The notes under the pieces: generated by a model
What the model saw: the letters and a program-made list of their open reading frames with translations, nothing else
The model's database searches: none
What the model was told of the DNA's origin: nothing
Part shown: positions 46,114-55,653 of the stretch, piece after piece
Position numbering within the stretch: position 1 is the stretch's first letter
Layout: each line of letters begins with the position of its first letter
Made by a program: the position numbers and the translations under genes
DNA from: Paracoccus chinensis
GTDB lineage: Bacteria; Pseudomonadota; Alphaproteobacteria; Rhodobacterales; Rhodobacteraceae
Length of the DNA stretch: 64,000 bases
Direction: 5' to 3'
Assembly: GCF_900102885.1 (NCBI RefSeq)
Contig: NZ_FNGE01000009.1
Span: forward strand, 1 to 64,000

Positions 46114-48195
46114 TTACGCAACGGATGAACGAAAGATGGGCTGCGGGTCAGCCCGCAGCCCCTCCATCTTCACAAGGGCGCCCGCCTGGGCCGAACGGGT
46201 GATCGCAAGGGCCACGCGGTGGGTCTCCAGTGCCTCGGCATAATCGCAGCGGATGCGGTTCTGGCGGCCCATGACCGCCTCGACGAAGTCGCGGTCCTCG
46301 CGCCAGACGGGATCGCCTTCGGCGCGGCGCACCGGGCGGCCCTGGCCCACGTCCACCATCAGGTCGTGGTCGGTGATCTCAAGCGCCATGGCGTCCGAGA
46401 AGACATGCAGGCCGACGCGGTGATTCCAGCGCAGAAGGCAGGTCGAGGCGAGGTTCGCCACGGCCCCGCTGGCAAAGCGCAGCGTCGCCGCCGTCGCGGT
46501 CGGGACGGTCAGGCCGGGAAAGTCGCCGCGCTCGCGGTGCGAGGCCAGACCGAAGACATCGGTCACGTCGCCCGCAAGGAAGCGCGCGGCGTCGATGATG
46601 TGGGTCGCCTGTTCCACGACCTGTCCGCCCGAGCGGTCCTCGCGCCACCACCATTCGGGGGGCGGTGTCTGGTCGATCCAGAAGCCCTGCATCAGCTGGG
46701 CGGGGTTCTGCGCCAGATGCGCGCGGGCCTCGTCCATCGTGTCGAGATAGCGCCAGTGATAGCCGACAGCGGTGATCAGGCCCGCGGCGGCGACCTCGGC
46801 CGCGATCTCCTCGGCCAGGTCCAGGTCCAGGGTGATCGGCTTCTCAACGAAGAAGGGCAGGCCGCGAGCGATGCAGGCGCGTTCGGCGGGGCCGTGCGCG
46901 AAGGGAGGGACGCAGATATAGACGGCGTCCAGCTCTTCCTCGGCCAGCATCGACTCGTGATCGGGGTAGGTGCGCGCGCCCATGCGGCGGGCGGCATCCT
47001 CGGCGCGGCCCGCGTCGGGGTCGGTGACGGCGACCACGGCCACGTCCGGCATGGTCTCCAGAACGCCGAAATGGCGATGGGCGATGCCGCCTGCGCCGAT
47101 GAAACCCAGTCTCAGTCTGTCCATTCTGTCCCCGGTTCTGTGCCGCAAGGCGGCGCGATAAATGCGAGCTGTATCGGCGGCCATGCGTCCGGCCGTGAAC
47201 CGCTCGGCAAAGCGCGACGCCTGCCTGCGGGCAGTTATGGCGCGCCTTTCAGGATTGTCGAGGGCGTCCCTGAGCGCCTCGGCCAGATACCGCGAGCGGC
47301 GCGGCGGGACCAGCCACGGATGGTCCGCGCCCAGCGCCTCGACGCTGGGGCCGATGCGGGTGGCAACAATGGGCAGGTCCGCCGCCATGGCTTCCAGAAG
47401 CACCAGCGGCAGCCCCTCGAAAGCCGAGGGCAGGGCCAGCAGGTCGGCCTGCGCCATCAGCCCTGGCACGTCGTCGCGGCGGCCCAGGAACTCGACCGCG
47501 CCGATCAGGTCCAGCCGTTCGGCCAGACGTTCCAGCCGCGGCTGCAGGGGGCCCGAGCCGACAAGCTGCAGCCGCGCGGGCAGCCCGCCCTTGTGCAGTC
47601 GGGCAAGCGCCAGCATCAATGTGCAATGCAGCTTCTGCGCGGTGAAGCGCCCGACGCACAGGATCACGGGCGCGGCGCCCTTGCCCTTGCGGCGGGGCAG
47701 GGGCGCGGGCGCGATCCCGTTCGCCACGGCGGTCACCGGCAGGCGGGGGCCGGGCATCCGCCGCGCCGCCCGGCGCCAGCCCTCGCCTGCTGCGGCGGAC
47801 ACGGCAATGACCGCGTCGACGTGGTCCGAGGCCGCCGCGTATTCCGCGACCTGCCGGGGGTCCGTCAGCAGCCAGGGCAGATGTTCCGTGCGGATCACCG
47901 CGGCGCCGGCCGCGCGGGCGGCGGCGGTCAGGCCGTGGCCTTCCCAGCCGATGCCCGCATGGACATGGACAAGATCGACCCCCGTGGTCGCGATGGCCTT
48001 GCGCCAGCAGCCGCCGACCGTGCGCGCGGCGATCCCCTGCGCCAGGGCGCGCTCGGCCAGCCGCCGGCCGGCCGGGTGATGGGGAAATGCCAGTTCCGCC
48101 GAAACGCCCTCGGCCGCCAGTGCGGCGGCCAAGGTCAGCATGTGTTCACCCACCCCCGAGGGCTCGGGGCTGTCCGTCACCAGCAGTGCGCGCAA
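46114..48195 (-). CDS. Fusion: GT4 glycosyltransferase + Gfo/Idh/MocA oxidoreductase
   Basis: A 693-residue protein. Residues 1-350 are a GT4 glycosyltransferase: LLVTDSPEPSGVGEHMLTLA, DLVHVHAGIGWEGHG, AAPVILCVGRFTAQKLHCTL and SAFEGLPLVLLEAMAA with the E-x7-E pair. Residues 358-693 are a Gfo/Idh/MocA-type NAD(P)-dependent sugar dehydrogenase: RLGFIGAGGIAHRHFG (Rossmann), EKPITLDLDLAEE (EKP) and AVGYHWRYLD. Start is TTG 48195, three bases after the preceding stop. Met358 has a GGGGAC sequence upstream and could serve as an internal start, giving a free oxidoreductase. It may make a sugar precursor by oxidation and epimerisation for its own transferase. Confidence 0.85.
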   Translation of the reverse strand: MRALLVTDSPEPSGVGEHMLTLAAALAAEGVSAELAFPHHPAGRRLAERALAQGIAARTVGGCWRKAIATTGVDLVHVHAGIGWEGHGLTAAARAAGAAVIRTEHLPWLLTDPRQVAEYAAASDHVDAVIAVSAAAGEGWRRAARRMPGPRLPVTAVANGIAPAPLPRRKGKGAAPVILCVGRFTAQKLHCTLMLALARLHKGGLPARLQLVGSGPLQPRLERLAERLDLIGAVEFLGRRDDVPGLMAQADLLALPSAFEGLPLVLLEAMAADLPIVATRIGPSVEALGADHPWLVPPRRSRYLAEALRDALDNPERRAITARRQASRFAERFTAGRMAADTARIYRAALRHRTGDRMDRLRLGFIGAGGIAHRHFGVLETMPDVAVVAVTDPDAGRAEDAARRMGARTYPDHESMLAEEELDAVYICVPPFAHGPAERACIARGLPFFVEKPITLDLDLAEEIAAEVAAAGLITAVGYHWRYLDTMDEARAHLAQNPAQLMQGFWIDQTPPPEWWWREDRSGGQVVEQATHIIDAARFLAGDVTDVFGLASHRERGDFPGLTVPTATAATLRFASGAVANLASTCLLRWNHRVGLHVFSDAMALEITDHDLMVDVGQGRPVRRAEGDPVWREDRDFVEAVMGRQNRIRCDYAEALETHRVALAITRSAQAGALVKMEGLRADPQPIFRSSVA

Positions 48196-48198
48196 GCC

Positions 48199-50565
48199 TT
48201 ATTCCGCCCCCAGCGCCGCCGCCGCCGCGGGACGAAGCTCGGCCGCGATCCGGCGGTGAACCGCCAGAGCCTGCCCGACCACCTGGTCCATGTTGTAGTA
48301 GCGGTAGCTGCCCAAGCGGCCTGCGAAGATCACGCCGCGTTCCGCGCGGGCAAGATCGTCATAGCGGCGGAACAGCTCCTGGTTCTCGGGGCGCGGGATC
48401 GGATAATAGGGCTCGCCCTCGGCCGAGGGGTATTCGTAGGTGACCGAGGTCATCGGATGCACCTGCCCCGTCAGGTGCTTGTATTCCGTGATCCGCGTCC
48501 AGGGCACGTCCTCGGCCGGATAGTTCACCACTGCGACCGGCTGCATCTTCCGCATCGGCAACGTTTCATGCCGGAAGGCCAGGCTGCGATAGGGCAGGTG
48601 CCCGAAGCGGTGGCCGAAATAGGCGTCGATCGGCCCGGTATAGACCGTCAGCGCCCCCCGGTCCGCGCCCTTCAGCCCGTGGAAGTCCGTGGACAGCGCG
48701 ATGTCGATGCGGGGATGGTCCAGCATCCGCTCGAACATCCGGGTGAAGCCCTCGCGCGGCATCGCCTGGAACTTGTCAGTGAAATAGCGGTCGTCGGTGT
48801 TCGTCCGCGTGGGCACCCGCGAGGTCACGGTCTTGTCCAGCTGGCTGGGGTCCAGCCCCCACTGCTTGCGCGTATAGCCCTGGAAGAAGGTCTCGTAGAG
48901 CTCGCGTCCGACCGCGTTCACCACCACATCGCGCGAGGTGCGGATGTCCGCCACCGGCTCGGCCCGCGAGGCAAGGAAGGCCGCAGCCTCCTCGTCCGTG
49001 GACAGCGACAGCCCGTAAAGCTGGTTCAGCGTGGTGCGGTTGATGGGCATCGGCACCTGCTTGTCGCCCACCTGCGCCAGCACCCGATGCTCATAGGGGC
49101 GCCACTCGGTGAAGCGGGACAGGAAGGACACCACCTCGTCGCTGTTGGTGTGGAAGATGTGCGGTCCATAGCGATGGACGAGGATGCCTGCCGCGTCGCG
49201 ATGGTCATAGGCGTTGCCGGCGATATGCTCGCGCTTGTCCACCACCAGCACCCGCTGGCCCGAGTCCTCGGCCAGCTTGCGCGCCAGAACCGACCCCGCA
49301 AAGCCCGCGCCGCAGATGGTCACGTCATAGCCGCGCGCGCCACGGCGGATGCCGGGGGCGGGGAAGCGGTCCACCGGGGCGGGCTCGACCCGGCGGCGGG
49401 CGGCGGCGGCCACCTGCGCGGCCATGGCTGCGAAGCTCGCGTCCCAGCTCATCGAGGCAAGCGTGCGGTCCGCCTCGTCCCGCCAGGCGCCGGGCTTGCG
49501 GGACTGCTGCATGGCGGCCTCGCATCTCGCGATGAAGGCCCCGGGTCCGTCCGCCACATGCACCGCCGCGAGGTCGCCATAATGGCGCAGCACGTCGCGC
49601 ACCGGCGTCGAGACAACCGGCCGCCCCCCCGCCAGATACTCCGGCGTCTTGGTGGGCGAGATGAAGCGCGTGGCCTCGTTGATCGCGAAGGGCATCAGCG
49701 CCACGTCCCAGCCGGCCAGGTACGCGGGCAGTTCGGCATAGTTCTTCTGGCCCAGCCAGTGGATGTTCTGGGCGCGGGGCAGGTCGGCCTCGGACACCTT
49801 GGCCAGGGGGCCGACCATCACGATCTGCCAGTCGGGCCGGGCCTTCGCTACGGCGGCGATCAGGCCGAAGTCCAGCCGCTCGTCGATGACGCCGTAATAG
49901 CCCAGGCGCGGACGGGGGATGGAGGCCAGGTCATGCGGCTCGGACCCCTGCGGACGCCGGGCCGAGGCGAAATGCGCCGTGTCCACTGAAGACGGGAAGG
50001 GGTGGATGTTGTCGTGGCGGTTGCGCTTGGCTTCCCAGATCGACCAGCCGCCGGTGAAGACCACGTCCGAGGCGGCGATCAGCTCATCCTCGCGCTGCCG
50101 CAGCTCGGGGGGGGCGAAGCGGAAGGACGACAGCTCGTCCATGCAGTCATAAACAACGGCCGCGGCGTCCACATGGCGCGCGATCGGCCACATCATCGGC
50201 GTGTAGAACCACAGCACCGGCTTGTGGATGCCCGTCAGCGCCAGCATCTGGTCCAGCAGCCGCGCCAGCGCCGCCTCCTGCTGCTCGCGGCTCCAGCGGT
50301 CGGGGACGCGGGGGCGGATGGACTGGACGGTCGTGCCCTCGAAGGCGTGGAATTCCAGATAGGGCAGGTGGTGGTTCGTCGGGATCGCCTCTTCCCACAT
50401 CAGAACGCGCCGCGTCCGTGCAAAACGGCTCATCTGATGCTGCGGTCGCTGCAGGACGAAATCCCATCGCAGATGCGAGAAGCAGATCAGGGGAACATGC
50501 GCGCCGTGATCGTCGGCAAAGGCTGGCGACAGAACGGGAGCGATCGGGGAGACGTCGTGCATCAT
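48199..50565 (-). CDS. glf: Fusion: GT-B glycosyltransferase + UDP-galactopyranose mutase
   Basis: A 788-residue protein, first of the operon. Residues about 25-395 are a GT-B-like transferase: ICFSHLRWDFVLQRPQHQMS, RLGYYGVIDERLDFGLIAAV and the donor segment RFISPTKTPEYLAGGRPVVS. Residues about 410-788 form a UDP-galactopyranose mutase: ICGAGFAGSVLARKLAE (FAD Rossmann), EHIAGNAYDHRD, HRYGPHIFHT, MPINRTTLNQLY and RYYNMDQVVG. The mutase makes UDP-galactofuranose. By context the transferase half may use it directly. ATG 50565 or the next codon ATG 50562 follows AAAGGATAG. The symbol glf applies to the C-terminal half. Confidence 0.88.
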   Translation of the reverse strand: MMHDVSPIAPVLSPAFADDHGAHVPLICFSHLRWDFVLQRPQHQMSRFARTRRVLMWEEAIPTNHHLPYLEFHAFEGTTVQSIRPRVPDRWSREQQEAALARLLDQMLALTGIHKPVLWFYTPMMWPIARHVDAAAVVYDCMDELSSFRFAPPELRQREDELIAASDVVFTGGWSIWEAKRNRHDNIHPFPSSVDTAHFASARRPQGSEPHDLASIPRPRLGYYGVIDERLDFGLIAAVAKARPDWQIVMVGPLAKVSEADLPRAQNIHWLGQKNYAELPAYLAGWDVALMPFAINEATRFISPTKTPEYLAGGRPVVSTPVRDVLRHYGDLAAVHVADGPGAFIARCEAAMQQSRKPGAWRDEADRTLASMSWDASFAAMAAQVAAAARRRVEPAPVDRFPAPGIRRGARGYDVTICGAGFAGSVLARKLAEDSGQRVLVVDKREHIAGNAYDHRDAAGILVHRYGPHIFHTNSDEVVSFLSRFTEWRPYEHRVLAQVGDKQVPMPINRTTLNQLYGLSLSTDEEAAAFLASRAEPVADIRTSRDVVVNAVGRELYETFFQGYTRKQWGLDPSQLDKTVTSRVPTRTNTDDRYFTDKFQAMPREGFTRMFERMLDHPRIDIALSTDFHGLKGADRGALTVYTGPIDAYFGHRFGHLPYRSLAFRHETLPMRKMQPVAVVNYPAEDVPWTRITEYKHLTGQVHPMTSVTYEYPSAEGEPYYPIPRPENQELFRRYDDLARAERGVIFAGRLGSYRYYNMDQVVGQALAVHRRIAAELRPAAAAALGAE

Positions 50566-51029
50566 CTATCCTTTACGGGCGCAGCGGCGAGGGCCGGCTG
50601 AGCGGCTGGCGATCCGGACAAGCCGGGTCGGTGATGAATGGTTCCTGACGGTTGCTCGACAACGGCTGGCGCCGTGCCGAGTGTTGTAAATCGGCGCCAC
50701 CTCGTCCAAGGGCCCTTGGCCCCGAGATCACGCCTTTTCTGAAAAATCAGTATCCTAGCCGCGAAGTCCGAAGCCTCTCCCCGAACTGCCCGAGACAAGG
50801 CCCGATCCGACACGATCAAAGCCCGATGAACCCGGAGCCGGCCGATAAGGTGCAACCGAGTGGAGCGGTGCTGCCGTGCAACTTGCGAGTACTCATAACC
50901 AGGGACTAGAACAGGGGGTGGCAGGTTTTACATCATCCAAAAGTGATAACATAGTTAAGAGCCGGTAGTTCCCGGCTGGTCCCGGGCCCGGGATCGCCGC
51001 CAGGTGCCTTCTGAACGCAAGGGGTCCTC
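50566..51029. promoter_or_regulatory. Divergent regulatory region of the glycan operon and crp-like gene
   Basis: 464 bp without a convincing gene, more AT-rich than its surroundings at 50925-50960. A weak promoter candidate for the regulator is TTTACA (50927-50932), 17 bp, CATAGT (50950-50955). A perfect 14-bp palindrome, TCCCGGGCCCGGGA, spans 50980-50993, 36 bp before the regulator's start. A GTTGCAC motif occurs twice, 20 bp apart, on the minus strand at about 50851-50885. Any of these could be operator sites. Confidence 0.5.
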
Positions 51030-51794
51030 ATGCTGCTGAACCGCGCCTACCCGGACATCTTCTCGGAGCCCGAGGCTCAGCTGCTTGCCAACATGCTGGG
51101 ACCGCCGTCCGTCGCGCGCAGCCGCACCAGGATCATCCGTGCCGACGTGATCCTGGACCAAAGCCTCTACCTGACGCGGGGCATGCTGGGCCGCTACAGC
51201 ATGGACCGCCAGGGACGGCGGCAGTTCGTGGGCATCCAGATCGCGGGCGATTATTTCGACCTTGCGGCCTACCTGCTGACATACCTGGACCATGACATCG
51301 ACGCGCTGTCCGCCTGCGAGATCCGGCCGACCAGCCACGGCCAGCTCGGCCACCTCGCGCTGGAAAGGCCGGACCTGTACAACAAGCTCTGGAAGATTTC
51401 GCTGATCGATGCCTCGATCGACCGCTACTGGATCTTCCGCCTGGGGCGGCTGGCCGGAAAGGCGCGGGTCGCCAACTTCCTGACCGAGATGTTCGTGCGC
51501 CTTTACGCCCGCGGCCTTTGCAGCACCACGCATTACGAGCTGCCGCTGTCGCAGAACGACTTGGCCGAGATCAACGGGATGACCTCGGTCCATATCAACC
51601 GGCTGCTGGGAGAGCTGCGGCTGGACGGGCTGTGTACCCTGTCCGACGGGATCGTGCGCCTGGGCAATCTGGTCGGACTGGCGCGCGTGGGGCATTATTC
51701 GCCCGAGTATCTGTATCTCGCCCCCGGGATTTCCGCCGAGGTGCGGGGCCTTCTCGGACTGAGGATGGCCGCGGCAGAGCGGCTGGCGGAGTAA
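51030..51794 (+). CDS. Crp/Fnr-family transcriptional regulator
   Basis: A 254-residue regulator. Residues about 20-130 form a cyclic-nucleotide-binding-like beta-roll (RTRIIRADVILDQSLYLTRGMLGRY, RQFVGIQIAGDYFDLAAYLL). A dimer helix follows, and a winged helix-turn-helix lies at about 170-220 (ELPLSQNDLAEINGMTSVHINRLLGELRLDGL). The Cys residues of FNR's iron-sulfur cluster are absent and the cAMP-site Arg is not clear, so the signal is unknown. ATG 51030 follows AAGGGG. Its divergent position beside the four-gene glycan operon suggests it controls that operon; this is inference. Confidence 0.85.
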   Translation: MLLNRAYPDIFSEPEAQLLANMLGPPSVARSRTRIIRADVILDQSLYLTRGMLGRYSMDRQGRRQFVGIQIAGDYFDLAAYLLTYLDHDIDALSACEIRPTSHGQLGHLALERPDLYNKLWKISLIDASIDRYWIFRLGRLAGKARVANFLTEMFVRLYARGLCSTTHYELPLSQNDLAEINGMTSVHINRLLGELRLDGLCTLSDGIVRLGNLVGLARVGHYSPEYLYLAPGISAEVRGLLGLRMAAAERLAE

Positions 51795-52093
51795 CCGCAG
51801 CGGTGGGGCAGAAAAGGACAGGCTGGCGCATGCCCGTGCTTGTGCCGAAGGGCTCCAACCCTGCGCGGCGTCTCAGCGGAGGACCAGGAGGCCGCATGAG
51901 CGCCGAGATGGAGTTTGCGGGCTGAGCCGCTGCCGGAGCATGTCCCCGCGCAAGCCCGGCCGGAGCCCGGGTCCGGTGCCACTTCTGGCTCCATGCCCCT
52001 TGCTCAGGCTGCCGATCGAAAGTTGCGCATGAACATGAAGAGACAGCCTGCACGGGGTGCAGGTCGCCTCATGAAGCTTATGCAAGGAAAGGC
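51795..52093. other. Gap between the crp-like gene and clpX
   Basis: 299 bp in which no gene is supported. It holds a perfect hairpin, CCTGCAC (52047-52053), loop GGG, GTGCAGG (52057-52063), which lies 31 bp beyond the clpX stop and may end that transcript; there is no T-run. Two short open frames are present but show no family features. Confidence 0.5.
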
Positions 52094-53359
<1,266 letters not shown>

Positions 53360-53425
53360 CGTCGTCATCCTTGCCTTTCAGGGACCGCGCGGTCGAAACG
53401 GACCCCGCACGGTTCGGCCTGCGCC

Positions 53426-53449
53426 GGACAGGCGCCTTTTGTTCTGTCC
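53426..53449. other. Inverted repeat in the clpP-clpX gap
   Basis: GGACAG (53426-53431) and CTGTCC (53444-53449) flank a 12-bp centre in the leader of clpX. A run of eight A (53498-53505; U-run on the clpP transcript) lies just after the clpP stop and may act in termination. Both are weak signals. Confidence 0.3.
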
Positions 53450-53519
53450 GCCCATGTTAGATAGGGCGGTCGTCGGTCACAATCCCGCTTTCCTCACAAA
53501 AAAAAGCGAGATGCGGCGG

Positions 53520-54149
53520 TCAGCCCTCGGGGACGGCCTTGCCGCGCGCCTCGAGGATCTCGTCGATGAGTCCCCAGTCCTTCGCCTCGTCCGGCGACAT
53601 GAAGCGGTCGCGTTCCAGCGCCTGCTCCACCTCGTCCAACGTCCGGCCGGTGTGCTTGACATAGATCTCGTTCAGGCGGCGCTTCAGCTTTTCGGTTTCC
53701 TGCGCGTGGATCAGGATGTCCGAGGCCGTCCCCTGGAACCCGCCCGAGGGCTGGTGGACCATGATCCGGCTGTTCGGCAGCGAATAGCGCGCGCCCTTTT
53801 CCCCCGCCGCCAGCAGCAGCGAGCCCATCGACGCCGCCTGGCCGATCACAAGAGTCGAGATCCGCGGGCGGATATACTGCATGGTGTCATAGATCGACAG
53901 GCCCGAGGTCACGATGCCGCCGGGGCTGTTGATGTACATGCTGATGTCCTTGGACGGGTTCTCCGCCTCGAGGAACAGAAGCTGGGCGCAGACCAGCGTC
54001 GCCATCCCGTCATGCACCGGCCCGGACAGGAAGATGATCCGTTCCTTCAGCAGCCGCGAGAAGATGTCATAGGCCCGTTCGCCCCGGCTGGTCTGTTCGA
54101 CGACCATCGGGACAAGCGTGTTCATGTAGTATTCTGCCGGATCCTGCAT
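53520..54149 (-). CDS. clpP: ClpP: proteolytic subunit of the Clp protease
   Basis: A 209-residue serine protease that forms the tetradecameric barrel of Clp. Catalytic Ser is in [13 protein letters not shown], His in [17 protein letters not shown], and Asp in the following helix region ([17 protein letters not shown]). The N-terminal loop [20 protein letters not shown] and INSPGG are typical. The length and ATG 54149 start ([14 protein letters not shown]) are usual for alphaproteobacteria. It precedes clpX and is divergent from pth. Confidence 0.97.
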   Translation of the reverse strand: MQDPAEYYMNTLVPMVVEQTSRGERAYDIFSRLLKERIIFLSGPVHDGMATLVCAQLLFLEAENPSKDISMYINSPGGIVTSGLSIYDTMQYIRPRISTLVIGQAASMGSLLLAAGEKGARYSLPNSRIMVHQPSGGFQGTASDILIHAQETEKLKRRLNEIYVKHTGRTLDEVEQALERDRFMSPDEAKDWGLIDEILEARGKAVPEG

Positions 54150-54229
54150 CTCGCCCCGTCACTTGCTGATTTCGATTCGCCGCCGACCATCCCCGATCGA
54201 ACCCGTCATAGGGGCGAAAACTTGACAGA

Positions 54230-54258
54230 GTCTTAGTTACGGGCGAGGTCCACCGCAA
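54230..54258 (-). promoter_or_regulatory. Candidate promoter of clpP
   Basis: TTGCGG (54258-54253) and TAAGAC (54235-54230) on the minus strand are 17 bp apart, 81 bp before clpP. A TTGACA on the other strand (54222-54227) overlaps this site and could serve pth, but has no good partner box. No heat-shock consensus was recognised. Confidence 0.3.
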
Positions 54259-54287
54259 GGGATGGGTCGAATGCGAAAGAGTTGCCG

Positions 54288-54968
54288 ATGCTGTTGATGG
54301 TGGGACTGGGCAACCCCGGTGCGAAATACGCCGGTAACCGGCACAACATCGGCTTCATGGCCTTGGACCGGATCGCGGCCGACCACGGCTTCTCGCCTTG
54401 GAAGGCGCGCTTCCAGGGGTTGGTGGCCGAGGGGCGGCTGGGAGACCTGCGCGTCACCCTGCTGAAGCCGCAGACCTTCATGAACTTGTCGGGCCAGTCG
54501 GTGGGCGAGGCGATGCGCTACCTCAAGCTCATGCCCGCCGAGGTCGTGGTGCTGCATGACGAACTCGACCTTGCCCCCGGCACCTGCCGGCTGAAGAGCG
54601 GGGGCGGGCACGCGGGCCACAACGGCCTGCGCTCGATCCACCAGCATATCGGAGAGGACTACCGGCGCCTTCGGATCGGCATCGGCCATCCCGGCCACAA
54701 GGATCGCGTCAGTGGCTATGTCCTGTCCGACTTCGCCAAATCCGAGGAGGGCATGGTCGAGGACCTGCTGCGCGGCATCTCGGACGGCGCCACGGCGCTG
54801 GCGCGGGGTGACGGCGCTGCCTTCGGCACGGCGCTGGCAGCCCGGGTGGCGCCCGCACCCAGGAAACCGCGCGTCTCCGAGAAGGCTCCTGCGGCCGAGA
54901 AAACATCCGAACCCGAGCCGCTCAGCATGGCCGACCGCCTCCGCGCGCTGGGCGACCGTTTTCGCTAG
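54288..54968 (+). CDS. pth: Peptidyl-tRNA hydrolase
   Basis: A 226-residue enzyme that frees tRNA from stalled peptidyl-tRNA. Catalytic His19 is in [13 protein letters not shown], and VGLGNPG (5-11), [16 protein letters not shown] and [11 protein letters not shown] (Asp about 92) follow the family. The core ends near 190. A further about 35 residues (Pro/Ala/Lys-rich, ending [13 protein letters not shown]) are an extension common in this group. ATG 54288 is preferred to the TTG two codons upstream. Repeat copy 2 lies just after the stop. Confidence 0.95.
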   Translation: MLLMVGLGNPGAKYAGNRHNIGFMALDRIAADHGFSPWKARFQGLVAEGRLGDLRVTLLKPQTFMNLSGQSVGEAMRYLKLMPAEVVVLHDELDLAPGTCRLKSGGGHAGHNGLRSIHQHIGEDYRRLRIGIGHPGHKDRVSGYVLSDFAKSEEGMVEDLLRGISDGATALARGDGAAFGTALAARVAPAPRKPRVSEKAPAAEKTSEPEPLSMADRLRALGDRFR

Positions 54969-54969
54969 C

Positions 54970-55016
54970 CGGTTCTTCTTCGTTCAAATATCCCGGGGTC
55001 CGGGGCAGAGCCCCGG
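54970..55016. repeat. Intergenic repeat copy 2, with GC-rich hairpin
   Basis: TTCTTCTTCG, then CAAATATCCC, GGGGTCCGGGG and the hairpin CCGGGGC (55000-55006), AGA, GCCCCGG (55010-55016). It matches the block at 4211-4267 in order and spacing, with a shorter stem. It lies between the pth stop and the DUF2237 gene. Confidence 0.6.
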
Positions 55017-55036
55017 CCTTGAGGAAGGAGCCTGCC

Positions 55037-55411
55037 ATGGAACCCTCGCTGAACGTCCTGGGAGAGCCGCTTCAGCCCTGCTCGACGCGGCCGCTGACGG
55101 GTTTCTACCGCAACGGCTGCTGCGACACGGGCCCCGAGGACCGGGGCAGCCACACCGTCTGCGTGATCGCCACCGAGGAATTCCTGGCCTTCTCGAAATA
55201 TCTTGGCAACGACTTGTCCACGCCGCGCCCCGAATATGGCTTCGCCGGGCTGAAGGCAGGCGATCGCTGGTGCGTCTGCGCGGGCCGCTTCCTTCAGGCC
55301 GCGCAGGAATTTGCGGCGCCGCAGGTGGTCCTCGCCTCGACCCACCTTCGGGCGACCGAGATCGTGCCGCTGGAACTGCTGCGCGCCCATGCGGTCGATG
55401 CGGCGAAGTAG
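55037..55411 (+). CDS. DUF2237 family protein
   Basis: A 124-residue protein of the DUF2237 family: SLNVLGEPLQPCSTRPLTGFYRNGCCDTGPEDRG, HTVCVIATEEFLAFSK, GNDLSTPRPEYGFAGLKAGDRWCVCAGRFLQA, and VVLASTHLRATEIVPLELL. The conserved Cys in NGCC and WCVCA might bind a metal. Function is unknown. ATG 55037 follows AAGGAG; an alternative TTG six codons upstream is unlikely. It is separated from pth by repeat copy 2. Confidence 0.9.
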   Translation: MEPSLNVLGEPLQPCSTRPLTGFYRNGCCDTGPEDRGSHTVCVIATEEFLAFSKYLGNDLSTPRPEYGFAGLKAGDRWCVCAGRFLQAAQEFAAPQVVLASTHLRATEIVPLELLRAHAVDAAK

Positions 55412-55653
55412 GGCGGCAAGGGCCTGTAGCGGACCGGCGGCTCGATCTGGTGGAGGGTCTGTCTCGGCTGCTCCTTCATGCAGGGGCGCGCGCTCCGCAG
55501 CCCTAAGAAGTTTCCGGCCACGATCGACACCTCGGCCATTGAACCTTGCCTGTCACGGGTCCGTTGAAACTTGCCGGCAAAGGTCGGGCGCGGCTGGTCC
55601 CGCCGCTGCCGTGTCGCCCCTCTGTCCCGTACGTGCTGCTGACGCGCTGAGGC
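55412..55653. other. Gap between DUF2237 and trpB, with degenerate repeats
   Basis: 242 bp with no gene supported. Three related segments occur: around 55505 (GAAGTTTCCGGCCA), 55538 (TTGAACCTTGCC) and 55563 (TTGAAACTTGCCGGCAA). Such short repeated motifs resemble the multiple terminal repeats of some IS families, so this may be the relic of an element, though this is speculative. trpA, often found after trpB, is not here. Confidence 0.35.

Noticed and set aside
46219..49989. A 1256-codon open frame on the + strand opposite the glycan operon
   Set aside because: It is fully antisense to two genes with clear domains, its translation shows no family motif, and very long antisense frames are common when the third codon position is almost always G or C.
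50652..50909. An 85-codon + strand frame in the divergent gap
   Set aside because: No family similarity, no ribosome site, and base composition unlike the coding regions around it.
55294..55539. An 81-codon minus-strand frame between DUF2237 and trpB
   Set aside because: It overlaps the end of the DUF2237 gene antisense, and the rest falls in the repeat-containing gap. No protein family recognised.
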